This document shows, one piece after another, positions 54,669 through 62,856 of a stretch of DNA of 64,000 nt (its first letter is position 1; every line of letters starts with the position of its first letter). Source of the DNA: Neobacillus cucumis (GTDB taxonomy: Bacteria > Bacillota > Bacilli > Bacillales_B > DSM-18226); NCBI RefSeq assembly GCF_016107705.1, contig NZ_JAEHGC010000005.1, forward strand, positions 1-64,000. The letters run 5' to 3'. The position numbers and the translations under genes were made by a program. The notes below the pieces were generated by a model, which ran no database searches, was not told the DNA's origin, and saw only the letters and a list, made by a program, of their open reading frames with translations.

Positions 54669-55248
54669 TTTTATGATTAGACTGCTCTTCTTGTTTCTGC
54701 TTGAGATTATTTTGTTCTTCCGGAGAAAGATTCTTATCCGGTTCATCTGTTGCATTCTTAGGATTTGGGGTAATTAAATCTCCGGGAACCTCAGGCATTA
54801 ATCTTCCTGCAACATCCGCTAGCTCCTCCATGATTCCTTGAATCGGTCTGCCCTTATTGATGTCTGTGGAAATTTCCTTCAATCGTGCCGTAGTATCAGC
54901 ATCTGCCACCACAATGGATTTTGCACCATAAGGATCTTTTTTCAAACTTTCTGCGACGGAATATTTAATGGTTCCTACCTGTGAACGTTCTAATTTTGAA
55001 TTCACATCAATCCCTACGATTGCATACCGCCCAATGACAACCGCAGTGGCATCATTAACATTCGGGACACTGGTTGCCAGTTCAACTAGTCGCTTAGAAA
55101 TTTCCTGCCCGGTTTTTCGGTCGACATTTTCAATATAACTGTTTTTAACATTCACTAATGATTTATTTTCCTGTTTTTGATTAACCTCATTATTGGAGCA
55201 TCCGGCAATGCTGAATATTAAAAGAATGGCGGCTGCTATTTGCTTCAC
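54664..55248 (-). CDS. ylaJ: YhcN/YlaJ family sporulation lipoprotein
   Basis: A 194-residue lipoprotein (MKQIAAAILLIFSIAGC, lipobox 'IAGC'). The mature part has the YhcN/YlaJ core: 'VNDATAVVIGRYAIVGIDVNSKLERSQVGTIKYSVAESLKKDPYGAKSIVVADADTTARLKEI' pattern, and a Gln/Glu/Lys-rich C-terminus. Family members are spore-membrane lipoproteins that affect germination. The start GTG at 55248 follows GGAGGTG; the ATG eight codons upstream has no site. A strong indicator of an endospore former. Confidence 0.88.
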   Translation of the reverse strand: MKQIAAAILLIFSIAGCSNNEVNQKQENKSLVNVKNSYIENVDRKTGQEISKRLVELATSVPNVNDATAVVIGRYAIVGIDVNSKLERSQVGTIKYSVAESLKKDPYGAKSIVVADADTTARLKEISTDINKGRPIQGIMEELADVAGRLMPEVPGDLITPNPKNATDEPDKNLSPEEQNNLKQKQEEQSNHKK

Positions 55249-55436
55249 TTCACTTTCACCTCCGGGAAACATAGATGGAATATTTCACTTTATATGATTT
55301 CACTAACATTTATTGTGCATAACTCCTTCTATCTTTATTCGAAATAACATATATTTTACCAAAGTAGTACAGGTAACATGGTTTGTTGAAAAATCATAAA
55401 CAAGCCAAAACAACTAGAAAAGCGGGAGGCGTCTCT

Positions 55437-56765
55437 TTGAGTAAAATATACGTATTAGATACAAATGTCTTATTACAGGACCCGTATTCCATTTTTTCAT
55501 TTGAAGATAATGAAGTGGTCATTCCTGCAGTAGTTCTGGAAGAAGTGGACTCAAAGAAAAGGTATATGGATGAGATTGGTAGAAATGCTAGGCAGGTTTC
55601 AAGGTTAATTGATGGCCTGCGAGCGGCAGGAAAACTCCATGAAAAAATCCCGCTGGAAAATGGGGGAACGATCAGAATTGAATTAAATCATCGCTCCTTT
55701 CATGAACTTCAGGATATTTTTATTGAAAAAACAAATGATAACCGAATTCTTGCGGTTGCAAAGAATTTATATATGGAGGAACAAACAAAAGAAAATGGAA
55801 AGCCAGTCATTATCGTCAGCAAGGATGCGTTAGTTCGGGTTAAAGCAGATGCAATCGGCCTTGATGCAGAGGATTTTTTAAACGACAGAGTAGTCGAATT
55901 TGAACATATTTACACAGGATTTATCGAAGTTTTTCTGCCGATTGAATTACTTGGAAGATTTTACGAAAAAGGTGAACTGTATCTTTCGGAAATTGCTAAT
56001 CATCCTTTTTATCCGAGCCAATTCCTGATCATGAAGGATGCGCTGGGAGGTTCGGCGTCTGCGATTGGTATGGTAGATAAAACGAGCAAAAAGGTAAAAA
56101 AACTTGTCTTAAATCAAGAGCATGTATGGGGAATTCATCCGCGAAATGTACAGCAGACGATGGCCATTGAACTCCTGCTTCGGAAGGATATCACCTTGGT
56201 AACACTAATCGGTAAGGCTGGGACAGGGAAAACTTTGCTTGCACTTGCAGCTGGTCTAATGCAAACGGAGGACTTTAGGGAATATAAAAAACTCCTTGTT
56301 GCCAGACCTATTGTACCAGTGGGAAAGGACTTAGGATTTCTCCCTGGTGAAAAACAAGAAAAGCTTAGACCGTGGATGCAGCCTATTTTTGATAACTTGG
56401 AATTTCTTTTCAATACAAAAAAGCCGGGAGAACTGGATGCGATTTTAGCCGGAATGGGTTCGATTGAGGTGGAAGCCTTAACCTATATTCGGGGAAGAAG
56501 TTTACCAAAACAATTTATCATTATTGATGAAGCACAAAATTTAACGAAGCATGAAGTGAAGACGATTTTAACCCGGGTTGGAGAGGGCAGTAAAATCGTA
56601 TTAATGGGGGATCCGGAGCAAATTGACCATCCTTATTTAGATGCATATAATAATGGGCTTACGTATGTGGTTGAAAAGTTTAAGGATCAGGATATTTCAG
56701 GTCATGTAAAGCTTTTAAAAGGAGAAAGATCGGGGCTGGCAAGACTTGCCGCAGACCTTTTATAA
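55437..56765 (+). CDS. ylaK: PIN-PhoH2 family protein YlaK
   Basis: A 442-residue protein, same size as B. subtilis YlaK, joining an N-terminal PIN nuclease domain ('YVLDTNVLLQDPYSIFSF', acidic residues 'VVLEEVDSKKR', 'TNDNRILAVA') to a C-terminal PhoH ATPase ('LIGKAGTGKTLLALAAGL', 'IIIDEAQNLTKHE', 'LMGDPEQID'). PhoH2 proteins are ATP-driven RNA helicase/ribonucleases. The TTG start at 55437 is chosen for GCGGGAGG; the upstream ATG-type starts have none. It converges with the next gene. Confidence 0.93.
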   Translation: MSKIYVLDTNVLLQDPYSIFSFEDNEVVIPAVVLEEVDSKKRYMDEIGRNARQVSRLIDGLRAAGKLHEKIPLENGGTIRIELNHRSFHELQDIFIEKTNDNRILAVAKNLYMEEQTKENGKPVIIVSKDALVRVKADAIGLDAEDFLNDRVVEFEHIYTGFIEVFLPIELLGRFYEKGELYLSEIANHPFYPSQFLIMKDALGGSASAIGMVDKTSKKVKKLVLNQEHVWGIHPRNVQQTMAIELLLRKDITLVTLIGKAGTGKTLLALAAGLMQTEDFREYKKLLVARPIVPVGKDLGFLPGEKQEKLRPWMQPIFDNLEFLFNTKKPGELDAILAGMGSIEVEALTYIRGRSLPKQFIIIDEAQNLTKHEVKTILTRVGEGSKIVLMGDPEQIDHPYLDAYNNGLTYVVEKFKDQDISGHVKLLKGERSGLARLAADLL

Positions 56766-56769
56766 AAAA

Positions 56770-56806
56770 AACAAACGGGCGCTTAATAAACAGCACCCGT
56801 CTTATT
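56770..56806. terminator. Bidirectional intrinsic terminator
   Basis: ACGGGCGCT arm with AGCACCCGT (one mismatch), eight-base loop, A-rich on one side and TCTTATTTT on the other. Confidence 0.7.
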
Positions 56807-57304
56807 TTATTTAATATTAAATTGTTTAACATTTTTAATTGGATTGTGTTGATTTGAGCCATCTCCATAATAAAGATGTACTGGGCCATCAGACGTTAAT
56901 GGCTTGCCGCCTTCAGAAAATTTGAGGATAAACTCGAATGCCTCTTCAAGGGGAAATTCAATTTCCCCTTCTGAAGTTTCCACTACCACCATTGTTGCAT
57001 CTGGATTAGGCTCGGCATTTTGCAAAAAAGGTTTTAGTGGAATACCAAAAGTACCTGTTAACATCTTAATTTTCTCATATTTCTTTTCAGTCTTTAAGGT
57101 AGGTGGATAAACAGCTCCTTCCATGATTTCGCGATCCCAATGTTTTGAAACAGCTTTTGTATATTCTTCAAGTGGATCCTTATCTTCCTTTTCTTGAGAA
57201 AAATAGGTAGTTAAATCAATACGGCGATCGTCAAAAATCCATACACTTGGATCAAGCGTAATCGTATATTTACTTTTACCTGAAACTAAAATAATTTTAT
57301 CCAA
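56807..57304 (-). CDS. Conserved protein at the ylaL position, 165 aa
   Basis: A soluble acidic protein starting MDKIILVSGKSKYTITLDPSVWIFDDRR-like (pattern only), with 'DATMVVVETSEGEIEFPLEEAFEFILKFSEGGKP' and 'DGPVHLYYGDGSNQHNPI'. By place (ylaK - this - ylaN) and size it corresponds to ylaL; ylaM (a glutaminase in B. subtilis) is absent here. I do not recognise a catalytic motif. It is monocistronic on the minus strand. Confidence 0.7.
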   Translation of the reverse strand: MDKIILVSGKSKYTITLDPSVWIFDDRRIDLTTYFSQEKEDKDPLEEYTKAVSKHWDREIMEGAVYPPTLKTEKKYEKIKMLTGTFGIPLKPFLQNAEPNPDATMVVVETSEGEIEFPLEEAFEFILKFSEGGKPLTSDGPVHLYYGDGSNQHNPIKNVKQFNIK

Positions 57305-57480
57305 TTTTTTTACCCCCGTTCATTAAACGAATTAAGTATAACTTTTTTTTAGAGGAATGTCATTTTCTGAAGATAAAATGAATTTCCGCCTATACCTTTA
57401 TGTCATTATTCTTGCATTTTTATGCTCTAAACGTTAAAATTTAAAGATAAGTGGGTTATCGCTCTGAAATGGGGGGATGA

Positions 57481-57765
57481 ATGTTGGCGTCTGAAATGAT
57501 CGTGAATCATCAGGAAAAAGCATATGCCTTGTTGCAGGCTGACGCTGAAAAAATATTAAGGCTTATTAAGGTGCAAATGGACAATCTTACGATGCCTCAA
57601 TGCCCTCTTTATGAAGAGGTATTGGATACACAAATGTTTGGATTATCGAGAGAGATAGATTTTGCAGCCCGGTTAGGCTTAATTGATATTAAGGACGGAA
57701 AAGCACTTTTAGATCAATTGGAACGTGAACTATCCGCACTACATGATGCATTCAAAAGAAAATAA
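57481..57765 (+). CDS. ylaN: YlaN, iron-binding modulator of Fur (UPF0358)
   Basis: A 94-residue helical protein: '[64 protein letters not shown]' pattern, which is almost family consensus. Recent work in B. subtilis and S. aureus describes YlaN as an Fe(II)-binding partner that relieves Fur repression. The ATG 57481 or the next codon TTG 57484 (giving MASEMIV) may be the true start; GGGGGG lies just upstream. A terminator follows. Confidence 0.93.
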   Translation: MLASEMIVNHQEKAYALLQADAEKILRLIKVQMDNLTMPQCPLYEEVLDTQMFGLSREIDFAARLGLIDIKDGKALLDQLERELSALHDAFKRK

Positions 57766-57771
57766 ATGACC

Positions 57772-57822
57772 AAAGAACTCAAACAGTAAAGATTTCCATT
57801 TGTTTGAGTTCTTTATTATTTT
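57772..57822 (+). terminator. Intrinsic terminator after ylaN
   Basis: Fourteen-bp perfect stem (57772-57785 with 57800-57813) followed by ATTATTTTT. Confidence 0.85.
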
Positions 57823-57940
57823 TACTCTCTTTTTCCACTTTACAAATTATTATAAGTCAGTAACTTTTCCTTAAGAAATATGTCCAATTTTCTATTATAA
57901 TAGTATTGTTAAATTAAATCTGAAGATGAGGAATAAATGA

Positions 57941-59146
57941 ATGGTAAAAAAAATATTAAAGTCCTATGACTATACCTTAATCCTCGCCATTATCCTATTG
58001 TCAGCATTTGGATTAGTAATGGTTTATAGTGCCAGCATGGCATCTGCTGTTCAACGATATGGGCTACCCAGCGATTACTTTTACCAAAAGCAAAAAATAT
58101 TTTTACTAGGATCATTAGTGATTTTTATTTTTACTGCTATAATCCCATACAAAATAATGAAATTTACAAAATATTTTTTAGCGCCGATGGTATTTTTATC
58201 GATTATCGCGCTATTAGGCTTATTTGCTTTTGGAACGGTTGCAGGAAATGCCCAAAGTTGGTATCAAATTGGCCCTTTAAAAATTCAACCTTCAGAGTTT
58301 GTTAAGTTGGCATTGATTATCTATTTATCTGCAGTTTATGCAAAAAAACAGACCTATATCAATCAATTTAACAAGGGAGTCCTACCCCCTTTAGTTTATT
58401 TAATGATTGTAGTGGTTTTAATTGCAAAACAACCTGACTATGGGACGGCACTTATTATTGTTCTCATTGCTGGAACTATTATTATCTCCTCCGGTATGAA
58501 TATAAAAAGTATATCTAAATTACTGTTGATTGGGGTAATCATTGGTTTAATTTTTATTGTTTTTGCAAGAGGGGAAATTTTTTCACAAAAACGGGTTGAT
58601 CGTTTTTCTGTCCGAAGTGATCCTTTTAAAGAAGAACAAACATCCGGATATCATTTGGCGAATTCTTATATTGCAATTGGTTCTGGTGGGGTTAACGGAT
58701 TAGGATTGGGAAGAAGTATTCAGAAACTAGGCTACCTGCCAGAATCACACACAGATTTTATCATGGCTGTCATTGCCGAAGAGCTGGGGGTTTGGGGAGT
58801 TGGCTTTGTAATTCTAACTCTGGCCTATATTGTTTTAAGAGGGATTTATATTGGTTTAAAATGTAAGGACCCTTTTGGAAGTCTCCTTGCAATAGGGATT
58901 TCCAGTATGATTGGAATTCAATCGTTCATAAACCTTGCCGGGGTTTCAGGAGTAATGCCCCTTACGGGTGTACCACTGCCATTTGTAAGCTACGGTGGTT
59001 CTTCACTGCTCATGCTTGCAATATCCGTCGGAATTCTTGTCAATGTCTCGATGTTTGTAAAATATGAGAGCACGAAATATAAACCAGATCAAAAAGGAAA
59101 AAAAGAGCGGAACAAAGACGGTAAAGTTTTCTATCTTCAACAATAA
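57941..59146 (+). CDS. ftsW: Peptidoglycan glycosyltransferase FtsW
   Basis: A SEDS-family polymerase of septal peptidoglycan, 401 residues, ten membrane spans. Family features: 'LLSAFGLVMVYSASMASA', 'QIGPLKIQPSEFVKLALIIYL', 'KQPDYGTALIIVL', the large extracytoplasmic loop 'GYHLANSYIAIGSGG', the catalytic-Asp region 'ESHTDFIMAVIAEELG' and 'GVPLPFVSYGGSSLL'. The ATG at 57941 has GAGGAA upstream. In B. subtilis pycA follows; here ctaA follows at once, convergent. Confidence 0.95.
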   Translation: MVKKILKSYDYTLILAIILLSAFGLVMVYSASMASAVQRYGLPSDYFYQKQKIFLLGSLVIFIFTAIIPYKIMKFTKYFLAPMVFLSIIALLGLFAFGTVAGNAQSWYQIGPLKIQPSEFVKLALIIYLSAVYAKKQTYINQFNKGVLPPLVYLMIVVVLIAKQPDYGTALIIVLIAGTIIISSGMNIKSISKLLLIGVIIGLIFIVFARGEIFSQKRVDRFSVRSDPFKEEQTSGYHLANSYIAIGSGGVNGLGLGRSIQKLGYLPESHTDFIMAVIAEELGVWGVGFVILTLAYIVLRGIYIGLKCKDPFGSLLAIGISSMIGIQSFINLAGVSGVMPLTGVPLPFVSYGGSSLLMLAISVGILVNVSMFVKYESTKYKPDQKGKKERNKDGKVFYLQQ

Positions 59147-59178
59147 AAAAGCTGCCAGCTTAATGGCAGCTTTTTTAT
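59145..59178. terminator. Bidirectional intrinsic terminator between ftsW and ctaA
   Basis: Eleven-bp perfect stem (59146-59156 with 59165-59175) with A- and T-runs. Confidence 0.9.
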
Positions 59179-60092
59179 TTATAATTTTTTCTGGACCTTG
59201 AATATAAGAGTAATAAATAGCTTAACACCCCAAATAAGCAAGTGATGAAAAAGGCATGTAATAAAGCAATATAGAGATTAAGTCTGCTGAAAATAATCAA
59301 GGCGCCGGCAATTACCTGCAAGCATACAAGGCAAAATGAAATAATCCATCCCCAGTACAGAACCTTTTGATCTTTATAATAGCGTAGGGCCAGGTATGTA
59401 ACGTAGGTAATCCAGATAAATATCAAAGCTGCAGCAGTACGATGCCCCATTTGTACCCATTCATACATGTTGGTTGGCAAGGATGGGGCGTCGTTAAGAC
59501 ATAAGGGCCAATCACGACAGACAAGGCTTGATTTTGTGTGGCGGACAAGCGCGCCGGTATAGATGACCAGATAACTATAGATAGAGACGCCAACAATGTG
59601 AAACCCCATCCTTTTATCGATATAAAGCTTGTCTGCATCAAATTTCTTATCAATTTCAAAAATAAGCAGGGTAAGTAAAAAAACAGCTGCAAAGGAAACA
59701 AGAGAAATTCCAAAATGCAATGCCAGAACAAAGCTTGATTGGCCCCACATAACAGCTGCTGCCCCAATTAATCCCTGCAGAAGCAGGAAAAAGAAGGAGA
59801 GAAACGATAGAAACTTTGTTTCCCGAATATGACCAATGACCTTCCAAGTCCAAATGGATAAAATAAGAACCATGATACCTTCAGCACCGGAAACAAGCCG
59901 ATGGGCAAGCTCGATAATTAATTCTGGTGTTATGTCAGATGGAACTAATTTATCCTCGCATAACGGCCATGATCTTCCACAGCCCATTCCGGAACCCGTT
60001 TTTGTAACAAGTGCACCGCCAAGTAAAACTAAAATCATCCCAATCGTAGTGGCGACAGCCAACCACTTTAATGAACGTTGCAAAAAATTCAC
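59175..60092 (-). CDS. ctaA: Heme A synthase CtaA
   Basis: Oxidises heme O to heme A for the caa3/aa3 oxidase. It has 305 residues and eight membrane spans, in two four-helix halves with the conserved heme-ligand histidines ('[11 protein letters not shown]', '[11 protein letters not shown]', '[10 protein letters not shown]', '[12 protein letters not shown]') and a pair of extracytoplasmic cysteines per half ('[10 protein letters not shown]', 'VCRDWPLCL'). It is divergent from ctaB across a 545-base region. Confidence 0.95.
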   Translation of the reverse strand: MNFLQRSLKWLAVATTIGMILVLLGGALVTKTGSGMGCGRSWPLCEDKLVPSDITPELIIELAHRLVSGAEGIMVLILSIWTWKVIGHIRETKFLSFLSFFFLLLQGLIGAAAVMWGQSSFVLALHFGISLVSFAAVFLLTLLIFEIDKKFDADKLYIDKRMGFHIVGVSIYSYLVIYTGALVRHTKSSLVCRDWPLCLNDAPSLPTNMYEWVQMGHRTAAALIFIWITYVTYLALRYYKDQKVLYWGWIISFCLVCLQVIAGALIIFSRLNLYIALLHAFFITCLFGVLSYLLLLYSRSRKNYK

Positions 60093-60637
60093 CTTCTTAA
60101 CTTAGTTCAAAAATTTGTCAATGGATATTATTGTCAGTATAATAAATGAAATGGTACAGAAAAAAGCCCTTATTCATCATAACGAAAAGAAGAGGAAAAG
60201 AACAGAATTTCGATATTTTTTTTGGTGATTTTTAAATCGGAATAAAGGAATGGATAATTTTAAATTTTCACTATTATTATAGTGGAAACTATTGAAACTT
60301 ACTTACCAGTTTGTTAAAACTATAAAGGACAGCTATATTTAGGAATTATTTCCCTATAATCAAGGAAATAAGGAGTCTTTGAATATTCAGAATATTACAG
60401 TCACAATTTAGTCAAAAATTATTCAAAAAAAGTTCACAAAAAATACTCGAAGTGTGATTTAATATACAGTGAAAGTGTTTTTTAAAACACTTCTTTTTTA
60501 AGACATATTCTTAACTTAGGAGATTATAAATTCAGGCATTATCTTTTCCTGATGATTAAATAGAAAAGATAAAATAAATTAGGTATCCTTATAACGGATA
60601 TTGCAAATATTGTAATAAAGGATTAGGAGGAGAAAAA
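60093..60637. other. Divergent ctaA-ctaB regulatory region
   Basis: 545 bases with no gene I can support. It contains an A/T-rich stretch up to 60430, a terminator-like hairpin (60473-60499), a second perfect 10-bp stem TTATCTTTTC/GAAAAGATAA (60539-60548/60563-60572), and smaller inverted repeats to 60610. In B. subtilis this region carries ResD- and CcpA-dependent promoters; I could not identify those sites confidently. Confidence 0.5.
60473..60499 (+). terminator. Terminator-like hairpin in the ctaB leader
   Basis: AAGTGTTT (60473-60480) with AAACACTT (60485-60492), a perfect stem with a four-base loop, then CTTTTTT. No + strand gene lies upstream within reach (ftsW has its own terminator), so it must act on a transcript that starts in the ctaA-ctaB gap. 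Confidence 0.6.
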
Positions 60638-61576
60638 ATGTCCAATTCAAAGGCTTTTGGTGATACTGCTTTAGAAAACGATGCATCAAGCCTGCAAACT
60701 GGTATCGAAAAAACGTCGGCATGGAAGGACTTTTTAGCCCTTATAAAGATTGGAATTGTCAATTCTAATCTCATTACTGCATTTACTGGCCTATGGCTGG
60801 CACTTCATTTTACCGGACAAAGTTTTTTAGATAACTTAGATATCGTATTTTTGACATTAGCTGGTTCAGCCCTTATTATCGCTGGGTCTTGTGTGATTAA
60901 TAACTGGTTTGACCGCGATATTGATCACTTAATGGATCGAACAAAAGCCAGACCGACCGTTACAGGAAAATTGGCTCCTGCAAAGGTATTGACATTTGGA
61001 ATTATCCTAATAGGTCTGGGAACACTGTCTTTATTATTTACTACTTTAACTGCAACAGTAATAGGACTGCTTGGAGTTTTTAGTTATGTTTTCCTCTATA
61101 CATTATGGTCAAAGCGTCAGTTGGTTTCTAATACCATCATCGGAAGTATCTCCGGTGCTGTCCCGCCTCTAATTGGCTGGGCTGCCGTTGATGGAAATCT
61201 TGATAAAATGGCTTGGGCATTATTTGTTCTCATGTTTGCCTGGCAGCCTCCCCATTTTTATGCATTAGCAATGAGAAGGGTGAAGGAGTATAAAGCTGCA
61301 GGAATTCCAATGCTTCCAGTGGTTAAAGGATTTAAAACCACAAAAAGACATATTGTACTATGGGTAGCTGTTTTATTGCCTATCCCATTTTTCTTAAAAA
61401 GTTTAGGAATCCCATTTCTAATTCTTGCAACCGTGTTAAATCTCGGCTGGCTTGCATTAGGGATTTATGGATATAGGATCAAAGATGATATTAAGTGGGC
61501 AAAACTAATGTTTGTGTACTCATTGCAATATTTAACTATTATTTTTGTAGCGATGGTTATTGTTACATTGATTTAG
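60638..61576 (+). CDS. ctaB: Heme O synthase (protoheme IX farnesyltransferase) CtaB
   Basis: Adds farnesyl to heme B, the step before CtaA. A UbiA-family prenyltransferase of 312 residues with about nine membrane spans; the prenyl-diphosphate/Mg2+ motifs are '[23 protein letters not shown]' (NxxxDxxxD) and '[28 protein letters not shown]', with '[27 protein letters not shown]'-type second motif. The ATG follows AGGAGGAG. It leads the ctaBCD gene series. Confidence 0.96.
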   Translation: MSNSKAFGDTALENDASSLQTGIEKTSAWKDFLALIKIGIVNSNLITAFTGLWLALHFTGQSFLDNLDIVFLTLAGSALIIAGSCVINNWFDRDIDHLMDRTKARPTVTGKLAPAKVLTFGIILIGLGTLSLLFTTLTATVIGLLGVFSYVFLYTLWSKRQLVSNTIIGSISGAVPPLIGWAAVDGNLDKMAWALFVLMFAWQPPHFYALAMRRVKEYKAAGIPMLPVVKGFKTTKRHIVLWVAVLLPIPFFLKSLGIPFLILATVLNLGWLALGIYGYRIKDDIKWAKLMFVYSLQYLTIIFVAMVIVTLI

Positions 61577-61602
61577 TTTTGCGGTGATATTCTTCTAAGC
61601 TG

Positions 61603-61678
61603 ATGGAAGTTATTCTTCCATTTGCAATAAGATACACAGCGGCGTGCTTTAAGTGATGCCCCGCCGCAGGGTATTCTT
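61603..61678 (+). other. Two hairpins between ctaB and ctaC
   Basis: ATGGAAG/CTTCCAT (61603-61621) and a longer one, AAGATAC..GCGGCG (61629-61644) with CGCCGC..GTATTCTT (61662-61678). Neither has a good T-run. They may separate ctaB from ctaCD expression by processing or partial termination; inference. Confidence 0.4.
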
Positions 61679-61766
61679 ACATATAGGGATAAGTCATTCT
61701 ACATACTTCTTTGATCTAACATTTATTTTAAAGAAATTTTTTACGAAAGAGGGGTTTGATTGAGCT

Positions 61767-62825
61767 ATGAAAAGGCTTGCAAAATGGCGTTTAATTTCGT
61801 TGTTTGCGATCTTAGCGCTAATTCTCTCCGGATGTGGTGAACCGTTCCTATCAACGTTACAACCCGCTGGTGAAGTTGCAGATATGCAATATGGTTTAAT
61901 GAAGTTAAGTACTTATATCATGGTGGGAGTTATCCTAGTTGTCATGATCATTTTCGTCTTAGTTTTCTTCCGTTTTAGAAGAAAGGACGATAAAATTCCT
62001 AAGCAGGTTGAAGGGAGTCATAAATTAGAAATTATTTGGACGGTTATTCCGATTCTATTACTTCTAATTCTGGCTGTTCCAACGGTTGCTGCAACATTCA
62101 AGCTTGCAGATGTGTCAAAAATGGATCAGAAAAACACTAAAGCACTTGTTATTAATGTGCGTTCCCATTTATATTGGTGGGATTTTGAATATCCAGGTCA
62201 AAAAATTGTAACTAGCCAAGAGTTAGTTGTTCCTACAAATGAAAAAGTTTATTTTAGCTTAAAGTCTATGGATGTAAAACACGCTTTCTGGATTCCAGCA
62301 GTAGGTGGGAAAATGGATACTAACACAGATAACATTAATAAATTCTGGTTAGAGTTCGACAGTAAAAAAGCGGATGAGGCAGGAAACTTATTCTATGGTA
62401 AGTGTGCTGAGTTGTGCGGACCATCCCATGCATTGATGGATTTTAAAGTTAAGACAATGTCCCGCGATCAATTTGATAGCTGGGTGAAAGCAATGCAAAA
62501 TATAAAAGAACCACAAAAAGCGGATTCCGCTATAGCACAGCAAGGACAGGAAATCTTCAATAAAAGTTGTGTAGCCTGCCATGCTGTAACTCCACAAAAT
62601 AATAAACCTGAAGCAGCAAGACTTGCACCAAACTTAACAAACTTTGGTGATCGATCTCGTGTTGCTGGTATTTTGGATCATAATAAAACAGAAATAAAAA
62701 ATTGGATTCGAAATCCTGAAACATATAAACCAGGAAATAAAATGACTGGTAAATACCCAGAAATGTCTGAAGATCAATTAAATGCTTTATCTGAGTATTT
62801 AATGGGCTTGAAAGTACAACAGTAG
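61767..62825 (+). CDS. ctaC: Cytochrome c oxidase subunit II (caa3), CtaC
   Basis: A 352-residue lipoprotein (lipobox 'LSGC') with two transmembrane helices, a cupredoxin domain with the CuA site ('DVKHAFWIPAVGGK', 'CAELCGPSHALMDF') and a fused C-terminal cytochrome c domain with 'CVACHAV' and the Met ligand near 'GNKMTGKYPEM'. The fusion shows a caa3-type oxidase that takes electrons from cytochrome c. The ATG is preceded by AAAGAGGGG. ctaD follows after 31 bases. Confidence 0.96.
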   Translation: MKRLAKWRLISLFAILALILSGCGEPFLSTLQPAGEVADMQYGLMKLSTYIMVGVILVVMIIFVLVFFRFRRKDDKIPKQVEGSHKLEIIWTVIPILLLLILAVPTVAATFKLADVSKMDQKNTKALVINVRSHLYWWDFEYPGQKIVTSQELVVPTNEKVYFSLKSMDVKHAFWIPAVGGKMDTNTDNINKFWLEFDSKKADEAGNLFYGKCAELCGPSHALMDFKVKTMSRDQFDSWVKAMQNIKEPQKADSAIAQQGQEIFNKSCVACHAVTPQNNKPEAARLAPNLTNFGDRSRVAGILDHNKTEIKNWIRNPETYKPGNKMTGKYPEMSEDQLNALSEYLMGLKVQQ

Positions 62826-62856
62826 TAGGGGAATTGGTTGAAAGGGAGGTAAAATT

